A stretch of 64,000 bases of DNA from Flavobacterium cupriresistens (GTDB lineage: Bacteria > Bacteroidota > Bacteroidia > Flavobacteriales > Flavobacteriaceae). The position numbers and the translations under genes were made by a program. The notes beneath the pieces were generated by a model. It had not been told where the DNA came from and did not search any database. It saw only the letters and a program-made list of their open reading frames with translations. The stretch lies in NCBI RefSeq assembly GCF_020911925.1, contig NZ_CP087134.1:868001-932000 (forward strand), in the 5' to 3' direction. Of the stretch, positions 44,333 through 53,240 are shown in pieces. Numbering within the stretch: position 1 is the first letter of the stretch; each line of letters begins with the position of its first letter.

Positions 44333-44794
44333 ATGGCAAATACTTATCATCAAATCTATATACAGGTAGTCTTCGCAGTAAAATACAGAAGAGCTGTAAT
44401 GGAAGAAGAATGGAGACCAAAACTATTCAGTGTAATTGGGAATCTTATAAATGAATCAGGATGTAAAACAATTATAATTAATGGTGTTGAAGATCACATT
44501 CACTGCTTCTTTGGATTAAACCCAACTACTTCTATTTCTGAACTGATGAAAGTTGTAAAAGCAAAATCTTCAAAATATATCAATGATCATAAACTGACAA
44601 AGTCAAGATTTGAATGGCAAAAAGGATATGGTGCATTTTCCTATAGTCAATCCCAAATTGATTCTGTTTACAAATATGTCCAAAATCAAAAAGAACATCA
44701 TAAAAAACAAACTTTCAATAAAGAATACTTAGCATATTTGAATAAATTTAAAATTCAATACGACGAAAAATATATCTTTGAAGGACTAAAGTAA
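44333..44794 (+). CDS. tnpA: IS200/RAYT-like HUH (Y1) transposase
   Basis: A 153-residue protein of the IS200/IS605 Y1 family. The HUH metal motif is DHIHCFFGL. The catalytic Tyr probably lies in the segment DSVYKYVQNQKEHHKK. WQKGYGAFSYSQSQIDSV is a signature of the group associated with REP hairpins. It would nick and rejoin single-stranded DNA at hairpins. The frame is intact and full length. Upstream are hairpins and a hairpin array; downstream the next gene starts four bases after the stop, so a normal right end is missing. Confidence 0.88.
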   Translation: MANTYHQIYIQVVFAVKYRRAVMEEEWRPKLFSVIGNLINESGCKTIIINGVEDHIHCFFGLNPTTSISELMKVVKAKSSKYINDHKLTKSRFEWQKGYGAFSYSQSQIDSVYKYVQNQKEHHKKQTFNKEYLAYLNKFKIQYDEKYIFEGLK

Positions 44795-44798
44795 GACC

Positions 44799-45533
44799 AT
44801 GAAAATTCAATACTTATTTATATTAGCTTTTTTTATAAGCTGTCAAAAAGAAAAAAACATAGCAGATATCCCATCTGTTGCTAATCAGGAAAACAAAACT
44901 GAAGAAGTCACAATTGCAAAAGAAAAATTCCTAAAAACAGATACTATTTCATTTTATGAAACTGCGGGAACAACAAAAAACAGTTATATTCTGGCACACC
45001 TTTTAAACCAAAAAATAGACAAGGACAGTGTTATAACAGGAAACTATCAACTTGATTTTTATCGAAACAAAATCAAAACAGCCTCTTCAAAATTAACGAT
45101 TAAAGGGACTACGGAAGGATCTGAATGGAGTGCCTCTTACGGATTGTCTGCTTCTGATACCAAAAACAGTTCTTTTATACAAATTAGCTATGGATATCCA
45201 GCCTGTGGATATGCCCATGACAACTATCTTTACCAGCTAAACAACAATAACTTAGAACTTGTACACGAATGGATAACAATGTCTGATAGCGGTTGGGGAA
45301 GTTCGGTCGAACTCACAAATCCGAGTGGGAAATCAAACCCCGATTTCTTTTATTGCAAAAGAGTTGCATTTGAACCGGATGATGAAAACGAGGAAATGGG
45401 CTATGAAAAACATTATGATTCAATCGTTTTTCAGTTAAAAAATAAGCTCTGGACCAAAAAAATGCTTTCTGTTGAAGACAAGCCTTACTTTGAAAAAAAG
45501 AGGTCTTTTGACGAATTCCACAAACAACAATAA
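44799..45533 (+). CDS. Putative lipoprotein of unknown function
   Basis: A 244-residue protein with a lipoprotein signal (MKIQYLFILAFFISCQKEKN, lipid Cys at 15). The mature part begins with a low-complexity stretch, then an extracellular-type alpha/beta region with ISYGYPACGYAHDNYLYQLN and LELVHEWITMSDSGWGSSVE. I recognise no domain. It starts four bases after the transposase stop on the same strand and may have been placed there by the element or merely share its transcript. Confidence 0.7.
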   Translation: MKIQYLFILAFFISCQKEKNIADIPSVANQENKTEEVTIAKEKFLKTDTISFYETAGTTKNSYILAHLLNQKIDKDSVITGNYQLDFYRNKIKTASSKLTIKGTTEGSEWSASYGLSASDTKNSSFIQISYGYPACGYAHDNYLYQLNNNNLELVHEWITMSDSGWGSSVELTNPSGKSNPDFFYCKRVAFEPDDENEEMGYEKHYDSIVFQLKNKLWTKKMLSVEDKPYFEKKRSFDEFHKQQ

Positions 45534-45580
45534 ACTCTTTCAGAGCCCTTATTCAAAATCTTTCTAAGGTAAATAATTTC

Positions 45581-45588
45581 TAACTTTG
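45581..45588 (+). promoter_or_regulatory. Putative -7 box (TAACTTTG) for fumarase
   Basis: TAACTTTG matches TAnnTTTG and ends 15 bases before the ATG. The expected -33 TTTG is not present (only TTTC at 45561-45564). Confidence 0.45.
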
Positions 45589-45603
45589 TAAAAAAACAAA
45601 GCA

Positions 45604-47208
45604 ATGATTGATTTTATATACCAAGACCCTTATCCTATTTTGAAGGATGAGACGCAATACCGCAAAATCACTTCCGATTTTGTAAAAGTGGAACAATTTG
45701 GGGAACGTGAAATCCTGACTGTTGATCCAAAAGGATTAGAATTATTAGCTGAAGAAGCCTTAACAGATGTTTCGTTTATGCTAAGAACGACGCACTTACA
45801 AAAACTTCGCAACATCTTAGATGATCCCGAGGCTACAGACAATGATCGTTTTGTGGCTTACAACTTATTACAAAATGCTTCTGTTGCAGCCGAAGGCCAG
45901 TTGCCTAGCTGTCAGGATACAGGAACAGCAATTGTAATGGCCAAAAAAGGAGAAAGTATTTTCACCGGAGTGGATGATGCAGAATGGTTGAGTAGAGGAA
46001 TTTTCAACACTTACCAAAAACGCAACTTGCGTTATTCTCAGATTGTTCCGATTTCGATGTTTGAAGAAAAGAACTCAGGATCAAATCTTCCGGCACAAAT
46101 TGATATCTATTCTAAAAAAGGCGCTTCTTACGAGTTTTTGTTTATGGCAAAAGGAGGCGGATCTGCCAACAAAACCTTTTTGTACCAAAAAACAAAATCG
46201 CTTTTAAATGATAAAGCAATGGATGAATTCATCCGTGAAAAAATAAAGGATTTAGGAACTTCGGCTTGTCCTCCGTACCATTTAGCTTTGGTAATAGGTG
46301 GAACTTCGGCAGAAGCGAACTTAGGTGCCGTTAAAAAGGCATCTGCAGGGTACTACGATCACTTACCGACTTCCGGAAACATGGCCGGTCAGGCTTTCCG
46401 TGATTTAGAATGGGAAGAACGTGTACAGAAAATTTGCCAGGAAAGTGCAATTGGCGCTCAGTTTGGAGGTAAATATTTCACACACGATGTTCGTGTAATT
46501 CGTTTGCCACGTCACGCCGCTTCTTGTCCGGTTGGATTAGGTGTTTCTTGTTCTGCTGACAGAAATATCAAAGGAAAAATTACTAAAGACGGAATCTACG
46601 TTGAGCAATTAGAAGTAAATCCAAAGCAATTTTTACCGGAAACAGCTCCACATTTAGAAGCTCCGGTTGAAATTGATCTGGATATGCCTATGGCCGATAT
46701 TTTAGCAAAACTGACTCAGTACCCAATTAAAACCCGTTTAAAACTGAACGGAACTGTAATTGTTGCCCGTGACATCGCACATGCTAAAATTATGGAGTTA
46801 TTGGAAGCCGGAAAACCAATGCCGGAATATTTCAAAAACCATCCGGTTTATTATGCCGGTCCTGCAAAAACTCCGGAAGGAATGGCTTCAGGAAGTTTTG
46901 GACCAACTACAGCGGGTCGTATGGATGTTTATGTAGATGAATTTCAAAAACATGGCGGAAGCATGATTATGCTGGCAAAAGGAAACCGATCTAAACAAGT
47001 TACAACAGCTTGTAACAAATATGGTGGATTCTATTTAGGTTCTATCGGTGGTCCTGCAGCAATTTTGGCACAGGATAATATTCTTAAAGTAGAAGTTGTG
47101 GATTTTGAAGAATTAGGAATGGAAGCGGTTCGTAAAATTACAGTTAAAGATTTCCCTGCTTTTATTATTACAGATGATAAGGGAAATGATTTCTTTGAAA
47201 ATCTATAA
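45604..47208 (+). CDS. fumA: Fumarate hydratase, class I (iron-sulfur)
   Basis: A 534-residue two-part enzyme interconverting fumarate and malate in the TCA cycle. Cluster cysteines are seen in [10 protein letters not shown], the [14 protein letters not shown] block, and [14 protein letters not shown], as in class I (4Fe-4S) fumarases. The C-terminal beta domain has [20 protein letters not shown] and the [18 protein letters not shown] signature. The single polypeptide carries both alpha and beta portions, so it is not the split archaeal form. The symbol follows E. coli and does not distinguish fumA from fumB. Confidence 0.92.
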   Translation: MIDFIYQDPYPILKDETQYRKITSDFVKVEQFGEREILTVDPKGLELLAEEALTDVSFMLRTTHLQKLRNILDDPEATDNDRFVAYNLLQNASVAAEGQLPSCQDTGTAIVMAKKGESIFTGVDDAEWLSRGIFNTYQKRNLRYSQIVPISMFEEKNSGSNLPAQIDIYSKKGASYEFLFMAKGGGSANKTFLYQKTKSLLNDKAMDEFIREKIKDLGTSACPPYHLALVIGGTSAEANLGAVKKASAGYYDHLPTSGNMAGQAFRDLEWEERVQKICQESAIGAQFGGKYFTHDVRVIRLPRHAASCPVGLGVSCSADRNIKGKITKDGIYVEQLEVNPKQFLPETAPHLEAPVEIDLDMPMADILAKLTQYPIKTRLKLNGTVIVARDIAHAKIMELLEAGKPMPEYFKNHPVYYAGPAKTPEGMASGSFGPTTAGRMDVYVDEFQKHGGSMIMLAKGNRSKQVTTACNKYGGFYLGSIGGPAAILAQDNILKVEVVDFEELGMEAVRKITVKDFPAFIITDDKGNDFFENL

Positions 47209-47262
47209 TACCTAACTGCTTAACCGCAAGGTTCTCAAGCGTTTTTATCCTACAAATACATT

Positions 47263-47298
47263 AAAAGGCACAGCTTAAAACTGTGCCTTTTGTTTTTT
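47263..47298 (+). terminator. Terminator of fumarase
   Basis: Perfect 11-base arms 47263-47273 and 47281-47291 around a 7-base loop, followed by a T run. Confidence 0.85.
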
Positions 47299-47387
47299 AA
47301 ATTCATTCTTTAAAACTGTAAAATAATTCTAAAGGAACTGCTAAAAAAGCTAGACGTTAATGGACGACACTTTTATGGAAAGAAAAG

Positions 47388-47897
47388 TTAAGTCCGATTA
47401 GGCATTACATCTTCTTTCTCAAAAGCTATAAAATGCGATAGTTTTCCTTTTAGGTTGAAAACGGGAGAGGCCGATATTTTACATTTATAGGTTCTGCCAT
47501 CTTTTTTATAGTTTTTGATGGTTTTCTCAAACGGGATTTGCAATTCGATTGCTTTTTTTATTTCTTTCAAATCTGTTTTAGAAGTTGCTGCCCCCTGAAA
47601 CATCTTTGGCGTATTGCCGAGAACCTCACTTTCTGTGTATCCTGTCATTCTTTTTATTCCACTTGATGCGAAGATGATTTTTAGATTCGGATCGGTTATC
47701 AGAACTACTTCTTCCTTTATACGCTCCGTTATGTTCAGCTTTTCTTCATTCCACCCAAATTGAACGGAGATTTCTTTTACTTTCTTCAAATCAGCAAAAG
47801 CGACCTTCAGCTCATTTAAATACTCATAGTGAAAATCCCATGCTAAAATAGGGACTGAAGTATGATTGGAAATTTCTTCTAACTTGGCTTTTTTCAT
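47388..47897 (-). CDS. Stand-alone PAS domain protein
   Basis: A 169-residue cytoplasmic protein. Residues about 55-160 form one PAS domain (VLITDPNLKIIFASSGIKRM, GYTESEVLGNTPKMFQG, YKCKISASPVFNLKGKLSHF). The segment GNTPKMFQG occupies the place of the photoactive LOV motif but has no Cys there, so it is not a canonical flavin-photocycling LOV protein. The N-terminal 50 residues resemble nothing known. There is no output domain, so it probably signals by protein contact. It converges with fumarase. Confidence 0.82.
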   Translation of the reverse strand: MKKAKLEEISNHTSVPILAWDFHYEYLNELKVAFADLKKVKEISVQFGWNEEKLNITERIKEEVVLITDPNLKIIFASSGIKRMTGYTESEVLGNTPKMFQGAATSKTDLKEIKKAIELQIPFEKTIKNYKKDGRTYKCKISASPVFNLKGKLSHFIAFEKEDVMPNRT

Positions 47898-47993
47898 TGT
47901 AAATAATTTAAGAACAAACTATTTCTTTATAAAGATAACGAGAAAATTCATCACAAAACAAACATGCTGGTTATTTAATATTACTTTAAACAA

Positions 47994-49076
47994 TCAAAAT
48001 GCGAATTTCAATTGAACTACAACTGCTTTCTTCTCTTCTGTATTGAGATTATTCAAAGAAATTCCGAGTAGTCTAACGGAATCCTTCATCTTTTCCTGAT
48101 ACAATAACTCTTCGACCGTTTCTAAAATCAGGCTTTTATCGGCAATAAAATAAGGTAGTGTTTTGCTTCTGGTCTGTTGGGTAAAATCACTGTATTTGAT
48201 TTTGAGCGTCACCGTTTTACCCGAAATATTGTATTTCTTTAAGCGTCTTTCTAAGGAAGTCGCAATTCGGTCAAGCTGTTCCAACATAAAAATTTCCGAA
48301 GATAAATTCACATCAAAAGTGTGTTCAGCCGCTACCGATTTTGTCACACGATGTGGTTTTACTTCACTATTGTGAATGCCACGAACGACTTTGTAATAGA
48401 AGGCACCGGATTTTCCGAAATGTTTTTCCAAAAACTCCAATGATTTACTCTTAAGCTCCATTCCGGTAAAAATACCCAATTGATACATTTTTTCTGTAGT
48501 TACTTTTCCAACTCCATAAAACTTACGAATCGGTAATACTTCCAAAAAAGCGAGAATCTCATCGGGATTTACGGTTTTCTGTCCATTTGGTTTATTATAA
48601 TCGCTGGCAATTTTAGCCACAAACTTATTGACTGAAATCCCTGCAGAAGCTGTAATACCCACTTCATTAAAAATTCTTAATCGGATTTCCTGAGCCAGTA
48701 AACCGGCACTTGGATTTCCTTTTTTATTTTGGGTTACATCAAGATAGGCTTCATCAAGCGAAAGCGGTTCAACCAAATCGGTATATTCATGAAAAATCTC
48801 ATGAATTTTATTCGAAATCTCTTTGTAACGGTCAAAACGGGGTCGGACAAAAATAATATCGGGACAATATTTTTTGGCCAGAACACCACTTATGGCACTT
48901 CGAACACCAAACTTTCGGGCTTCATAACTTGCCGCCGAGACTACTCCTCTATTCTCTGATCCGCCAACAGCAACGGGTTTCCCGCGCAAAGCAGGGTTAT
49001 CCATTTGCTCTACCGATGCATAAAAAGCATCCATATCAATATGGATAATTTTTCGATATACTGGCGTTTCAGACAT
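47994..49076 (-). CDS. dinB: DNA polymerase IV (Y-family)
   Basis: A 360-residue translesion polymerase. Metal-binding motifs are IHIDMDAFYASVEQMDNPAL (about 12-31, with the YASVE motif) and PLSLDEAYLDVT. VGKVTTEKMYQLGIF is the helix-hairpin-helix of the thumb, and the little finger domain follows (RRLKKYNISGKTVTLKIKYS). A beta-clamp motif at the extreme C-terminus is not obvious. It is one of several repair-type genes in the window. No SOS box could be identified. Confidence 0.95.
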   Translation of the reverse strand: MSETPVYRKIIHIDMDAFYASVEQMDNPALRGKPVAVGGSENRGVVSAASYEARKFGVRSAISGVLAKKYCPDIIFVRPRFDRYKEISNKIHEIFHEYTDLVEPLSLDEAYLDVTQNKKGNPSAGLLAQEIRLRIFNEVGITASAGISVNKFVAKIASDYNKPNGQKTVNPDEILAFLEVLPIRKFYGVGKVTTEKMYQLGIFTGMELKSKSLEFLEKHFGKSGAFYYKVVRGIHNSEVKPHRVTKSVAAEHTFDVNLSSEIFMLEQLDRIATSLERRLKKYNISGKTVTLKIKYSDFTQQTRSKTLPYFIADKSLILETVEELLYQEKMKDSVRLLGISLNNLNTEEKKAVVVQLKFAF

Positions 49077-49116
49077 GCTACAAATTTAAGCAGTTTTATC
49101 GCTTTCAAACACAAAA

Positions 49117-49142
49117 AAAGCTTCGCAATTGCGAAGCTTTTA
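49117..49142 (-). terminator. Terminator of the first M4 peptidase gene
   Basis: A perfect 26-base palindrome with T/A ends. It lies 21 bases past the M4 stop on the reverse strand and upstream of dinB. Confidence 0.8.
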
Positions 49143-49162
49143 ATCACCTTAAAAAACAGAAA

Positions 49163-51931
49163 TTATTTCTTGATGAATTTTTTAGTAACTCTTTTTTGAC
49201 CGCTGTTCAATTCGATAACATAGATGCCGGCATTTAATTTACTTACATCAATCGGATTATCGGATAATTGACCTGAGCCAACTTGTTGTCCTAAAGTATT
49301 TATAATTTTAAAAGTAGATCCGGTTTTCCCTAAAGAAGAAACATTTAGTTCCTTATCAGCAGGATTTGGATAGATAGCAAATTCAGAACTTACGGCACTT
49401 GCATCTGCAACCAATTCAGTAATAGCAACAGGTCCTGAAGCTGTAATGTTTACCGAATAATCTTCTACTTGTCCATAAGAAAAAGCCTCACAAGAAGTTG
49501 GAATTCCGTTGTATTTCATAGAAACTCTCAGTCTTGTTGTTCCTAAAGTTGCCGTTGCAGGAATTGTAATTGTTCCTGTAACCGGAGTTGTTTTAGAAGT
49601 CGCTTTTGTCCATACCGTTTCTCCTGCATCAGAGAAATCACCATCCTGATTGTAATCAATAAACACTGCATAACCTTCGGTATAAACCGTAGCAGTCCAT
49701 GATGGTGTGATTGTGATTGTATAAGCAGTTCCCTGAGCTGCGTTAGAAGAAATCGCAGTAAAGTTTTCATAACCTGCTGTTCCTGTAGAAGTATTATTAA
49801 TGGTTCCAAATACTACTTTACCAATTTTTTCGTCTGCAGTACTATTTCCTTTAGAAGCACAATACGTTACACCGGCAGCCAATGTAGTAACATTTACCGT
49901 ATTACTGGCCGCAGAAACATTTCCTGCAGCATCTTTAGCTTTTACAGAAAAGGTATAAGCTGTTAGCGCTGTAAGTCCGGTTACGGTATAATTTGTTGTA
50001 GTAGCAGTTCCTTTTAGCGTAGTGCCTTGATAAACATCGTATCCTGTAACGGCAACATTATCTGTAGAAGCTGTCCAGGTTAAATTTGTTGTAGTTCCTG
50101 TTGTTCCTGAAGCTGCCAAAGAAGCTGGTGCTGAAGGAGGCGTTGTATCACCGGATCCTACATAAGCTGCTCCAACCCCAACTGCATAAAACGCATTTGT
50201 TGTTGCAATAACCTCTGCAGAACCTGCTCCGTATAAATCAATAGCCGATTGAATTCCGGAAGTTCTTGCATTTGCAAAAGTAGAATTGGCTGTTAAATAA
50301 ACACTTTCTAAACGGTACGCAATTTTTGCCGCCTTATCAATTGTTATTCCGGTAACGTTATAAACACTTCCGATATCATTTGTTCCTGATTTACCTACAG
50401 AAAGAATATAAAACCAGTGGTTTAATACTCCTGAATTGGTATGAACACCACAATAATCATTACTGTTTGTTGGCGTACAATTTACGTTTTTCCAATAGGT
50501 TCCTCCATAAGTGTCCGGTTGTCCTTCTGAATTTGGATCACTCATAGAACGTAAAGCCGCATGTCCTGATCTTCTTTCGATATCTTCTCCAACCAACCAA
50601 GTCCCTTTTGTTGGTGCTGCACGATACTCGATACAAGCTCCCCAGATATCAGAAAACCCTTCGTTCATCGCTCCGGATTCTTTTTGGTAAGCCAAATTAG
50701 CTGTGTAAGTACAAACGGCATGACCAATTTCGTGACCTGCAACATCCATGGCAGTCAAAATATCAAATCCTCCTGTTCCGGAACCATCACCATAGGTCAT
50801 AACACTTCCGTTCCAGAATGCATTATTATTGTCCGGATAACCCGCTGCAATTAAGTTATAATGCACATAACTTTTAATTTTTGCTCCGGCATTATCAAAA
50901 CTATTTCTTCCGTGAACAGTAGACCAGTAATCATAAGTCATTTCTGCTCCCCAATGCGCATCCAATGCTCCATTGTCTTTGTTTGTATTATTGTATTCGG
51001 CAGCTGTCCAATTATTGTCCGCATCAGTAAAATTGGTTGTAGGATACGTTGCCGTTCTTGAAGAGTTGTAAGTTTGAATTCCACCTCCGCGTGTTCCGTC
51101 AAGCAAGATGTAAGAAGATCCGCTTAAGGTTGTCTCAATAGTCTGTGTTCCGCTATAACGTGTTGCTGCATTAGCAGAAACAATCGCCATTTTTGAATTT
51201 GAACTATTGTCTTTAACAGCAGCTTTTGATTTTCCGTGGCTATTCTCACCAAGGTGTTTTATGGTAGCATTATAAAACAAAGCCTGTCCTGTTACAGCAT
51301 CGATATACAAATCACCACGACTTAGCGGGTTTGTAGCATAGATGTCGAATTTATAAGCCAGACGAACTTTGTCTGTAATTCTTTCTACGCCCTGATTTTC
51401 CATATCCGGCAAGAAAACCAACTCTCCTTTTGGTTTTTTATAATCCATTGCAGCAGCATCTTGTGGAGAATCCCATAAATACTTTTTTGCTCCGGTATGC
51501 GCAACTGCTCTATTAAAAGCCTCTTGTGCAGAAAGTGATGGTTTAATTTTCGCATTTACAATTTTGTAAAACTCACCATTCATAGACTCCAGTTTTCCAT
51601 TTTTAGAGTGTAAAGTATAATTCGCAAATTCTACTTTAATTCCTTGTTCGTACAACTGAAATTTTTCATGTGTGAAACCTTCGCGATCCGATTCGCTTTT
51701 AACTTTTGCAAAAGACTGGTTGTCTTTTAATGCCAATTGCTCTTTAAACACTTTCTCATAATCAGAACCTTTATAGGTTGATTTCTCGTTGAAAGTAATT
51801 AAGCTAGGCTCTCCGTTTTCAGATAAACTTTTCTGACTGATTCTTTTGTCTGTCTCCTGAGCTACTGCAGAGAATGAAAATGAAAACGCAACAACGGTTG
51901 TTGCCACAATTTTGGGTAAAATACTTTTCAT
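49163..51931 (-). CDS. M4 (thermolysin-type) metallopeptidase with T9SS tail, copy 1
   Basis: A 922-residue secreted zinc protease. The start is the ATG at 51931 (MKSILPKI), after a TTG-CTT that only extends the open frame. Signal peptide 1 to about 24; FTP/propeptide to about 235; M4 catalytic domain with HEIGH (about 400-404), zinc Glu in GAMNEGFSDIWG (about 424) and the late His block HTNSGVLNHWFY. Then come a fibronectin type III domain (about 600-685), a GEVED domain (about 690-830, with IDYNQDGDFSDAGETVW) and a type A T9SS sorting domain beginning IYPNPADKELNVSSL. It is paralogous to the gene at 53241. Confidence 0.93.
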   Translation of the reverse strand: MKSILPKIVATTVVAFSFSFSAVAQETDKRISQKSLSENGEPSLITFNEKSTYKGSDYEKVFKEQLALKDNQSFAKVKSESDREGFTHEKFQLYEQGIKVEFANYTLHSKNGKLESMNGEFYKIVNAKIKPSLSAQEAFNRAVAHTGAKKYLWDSPQDAAAMDYKKPKGELVFLPDMENQGVERITDKVRLAYKFDIYATNPLSRGDLYIDAVTGQALFYNATIKHLGENSHGKSKAAVKDNSSNSKMAIVSANAATRYSGTQTIETTLSGSSYILLDGTRGGGIQTYNSSRTATYPTTNFTDADNNWTAAEYNNTNKDNGALDAHWGAEMTYDYWSTVHGRNSFDNAGAKIKSYVHYNLIAAGYPDNNNAFWNGSVMTYGDGSGTGGFDILTAMDVAGHEIGHAVCTYTANLAYQKESGAMNEGFSDIWGACIEYRAAPTKGTWLVGEDIERRSGHAALRSMSDPNSEGQPDTYGGTYWKNVNCTPTNSNDYCGVHTNSGVLNHWFYILSVGKSGTNDIGSVYNVTGITIDKAAKIAYRLESVYLTANSTFANARTSGIQSAIDLYGAGSAEVIATTNAFYAVGVGAAYVGSGDTTPPSAPASLAASGTTGTTTNLTWTASTDNVAVTGYDVYQGTTLKGTATTTNYTVTGLTALTAYTFSVKAKDAAGNVSAASNTVNVTTLAAGVTYCASKGNSTADEKIGKVVFGTINNTSTGTAGYENFTAISSNAAQGTAYTITITPSWTATVYTEGYAVFIDYNQDGDFSDAGETVWTKATSKTTPVTGTITIPATATLGTTRLRVSMKYNGIPTSCEAFSYGQVEDYSVNITASGPVAITELVADASAVSSEFAIYPNPADKELNVSSLGKTGSTFKIINTLGQQVGSGQLSDNPIDVSKLNAGIYVIELNSGQKRVTKKFIKK

Positions 51932-52430
51932 AAGCAAATTTTAATTTTGGTTAGTTAAATTTGGTTAAATATTCATAAATAAAACATGTAAGTAAATACT
52001 TTATTTATTTGATAAAAATATATAAATTTTGTTAATTAAACGCCAAATTTTACCTTTTATCGATAAAATGCAACATTTTCCTAAGTAAAAACACCTAAAA
52101 TTAACAAAGAATCCCAGTATTAACAACACCTTACAGAATAATGACATATTCAATTGAAAACTAACAATTTATAAAAAATAGCATGCTTTTTTAGCTGTTT
52201 CAATGTAAGAATGCCAAAAGAAACCTTTTTCGAATGATTTTTTGAAATGAAAAAGCCGGGATTTGACCCCGACTTCTTATTTTGTAAAACAAATCCTAAA
52301 ACTTTGTGCTGAAACTAATCTGACTTAGACCAGTTGATCTTGTTATTTTGGGAGGAGGTTTATAATACTTAATTGAAGTTGCTTGTCCTCCAATCTCTAG
52401 AAATTAAACGATTTGTAAAAGTATTATTAT
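51932..52430. other. Upstream region of copy 1, homologous to that of copy 2
   Basis: About 500 bases without a gene. The part to about 52320 aligns with the upstream region of the second M4 gene (56030-56345): both contain ACACCTTACAGAATAAT-type and AACTAACAATTTATAAAAA phrases, and a GATTTGACCCC/AATTTGACTCC phrase. The tandem duplication therefore included promoter DNA. A degenerate hairpin around 52251-52278 may be a relic terminator. Confidence 0.6.
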
Positions 52431-53080
52431 GAATAGACTCCTGCTTTGGCACAATATCATTTAAGTTAAGGTATTCTTTCACGCGGATTTCGCGGATGCT
52501 GCGGATTTTTTTTATTTTAATCTGCTAAAATCTGCGTGAGACTTTTTTGACAATACCTAACTTAAATGATATTCTTTCACGCAGATTTTGCAGATTCAGC
52601 GGATTTTTTTCTTTCGTTCCGCTAAAACCTGCGTGAGACTTTTTTTGACAATGCTTAACTTAAATGATATTCTTTCACGCAGATTCTACAGATTCAGCGG
52701 ATTTTTTTCAATCTGCTAAAATCTGCGTGAGACTTTTTTTTGACAATGCTTAACTTAATCATGTCCTTTCACACAGATTCTGCGGATGCTGCGGATTTTT
52801 TTTATTTCAATCTGCTAAAATCTGCGTGAGACTTTTTTTGAAAATGCTTAACTTAATTATGTTCTTTCACACAGATTCTGCGGATGCTGCTGATTTTTTT
52901 TATTTCAATCTGCTAAAATCTGCGTGAGACTTTTTTTGACAATGCTTATCTTAATGGTATTTTTTCACGCAGATTCTGCAGATTCTACGGATTTTTTCTA
53001 TTTCAATCTGCTAAAATCTGCGTGAGACTTTTTTTGACAATGCTTATCTTAATGGTATTGATATAAAGCAGGAGGCAATC
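52431..53080. repeat. Nested palindromic element with six inner units
   Basis: The outer arms 52431-52447 and 53065-53080 match the outer arms of the element at 20651-20918. Between them are six tandem units of 95-98 bases starting near 52479, 52574, 52671, 52768, 52864 and 52961. Each unit has TTTCACGCAGATT, then a TCTGCTAAAATCTGCGTGA arm that is its inverse, then a T run, GACAATGCTTAACTTAA and GATATT. Units 4 and 5 share CACACAGATT. No open frame of note is present. 53081-53240 is otherwise without a gene. Confidence 0.85.
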
Positions 53081-53240
53081 TAACATAACGCTTCCAATCT
53101 TCATGAATTCCAAAGGTTTTACAAATAATTAAATAGATTCAATCGGTTTTTTTTCATAAAAAATGCCCCCAAAATAGCGTTTAACTTCTTGAGGGCAATT
53201 CATTACCAGATGGGTTTAAATCCACTTAAAAAAACAGAAC

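Noticed and set aside
44799..45533. Lipoprotein as cargo of the transposase
   Set aside because: There is no right end or target duplication, so cargo status cannot be supported; it may just be a neighbour.
47388..47897. Photoactive LOV protein
   Set aside because: The position of the photoactive Cys is not a Cys (GNTPKMFQG), so it is called a PAS protein only.
52431..53080. Possible CRISPR array from the regular spacing
   Set aside because: Whole 96-base units repeat, including the parts between hairpins, so there are no unique spacers, and no cas genes are nearby.
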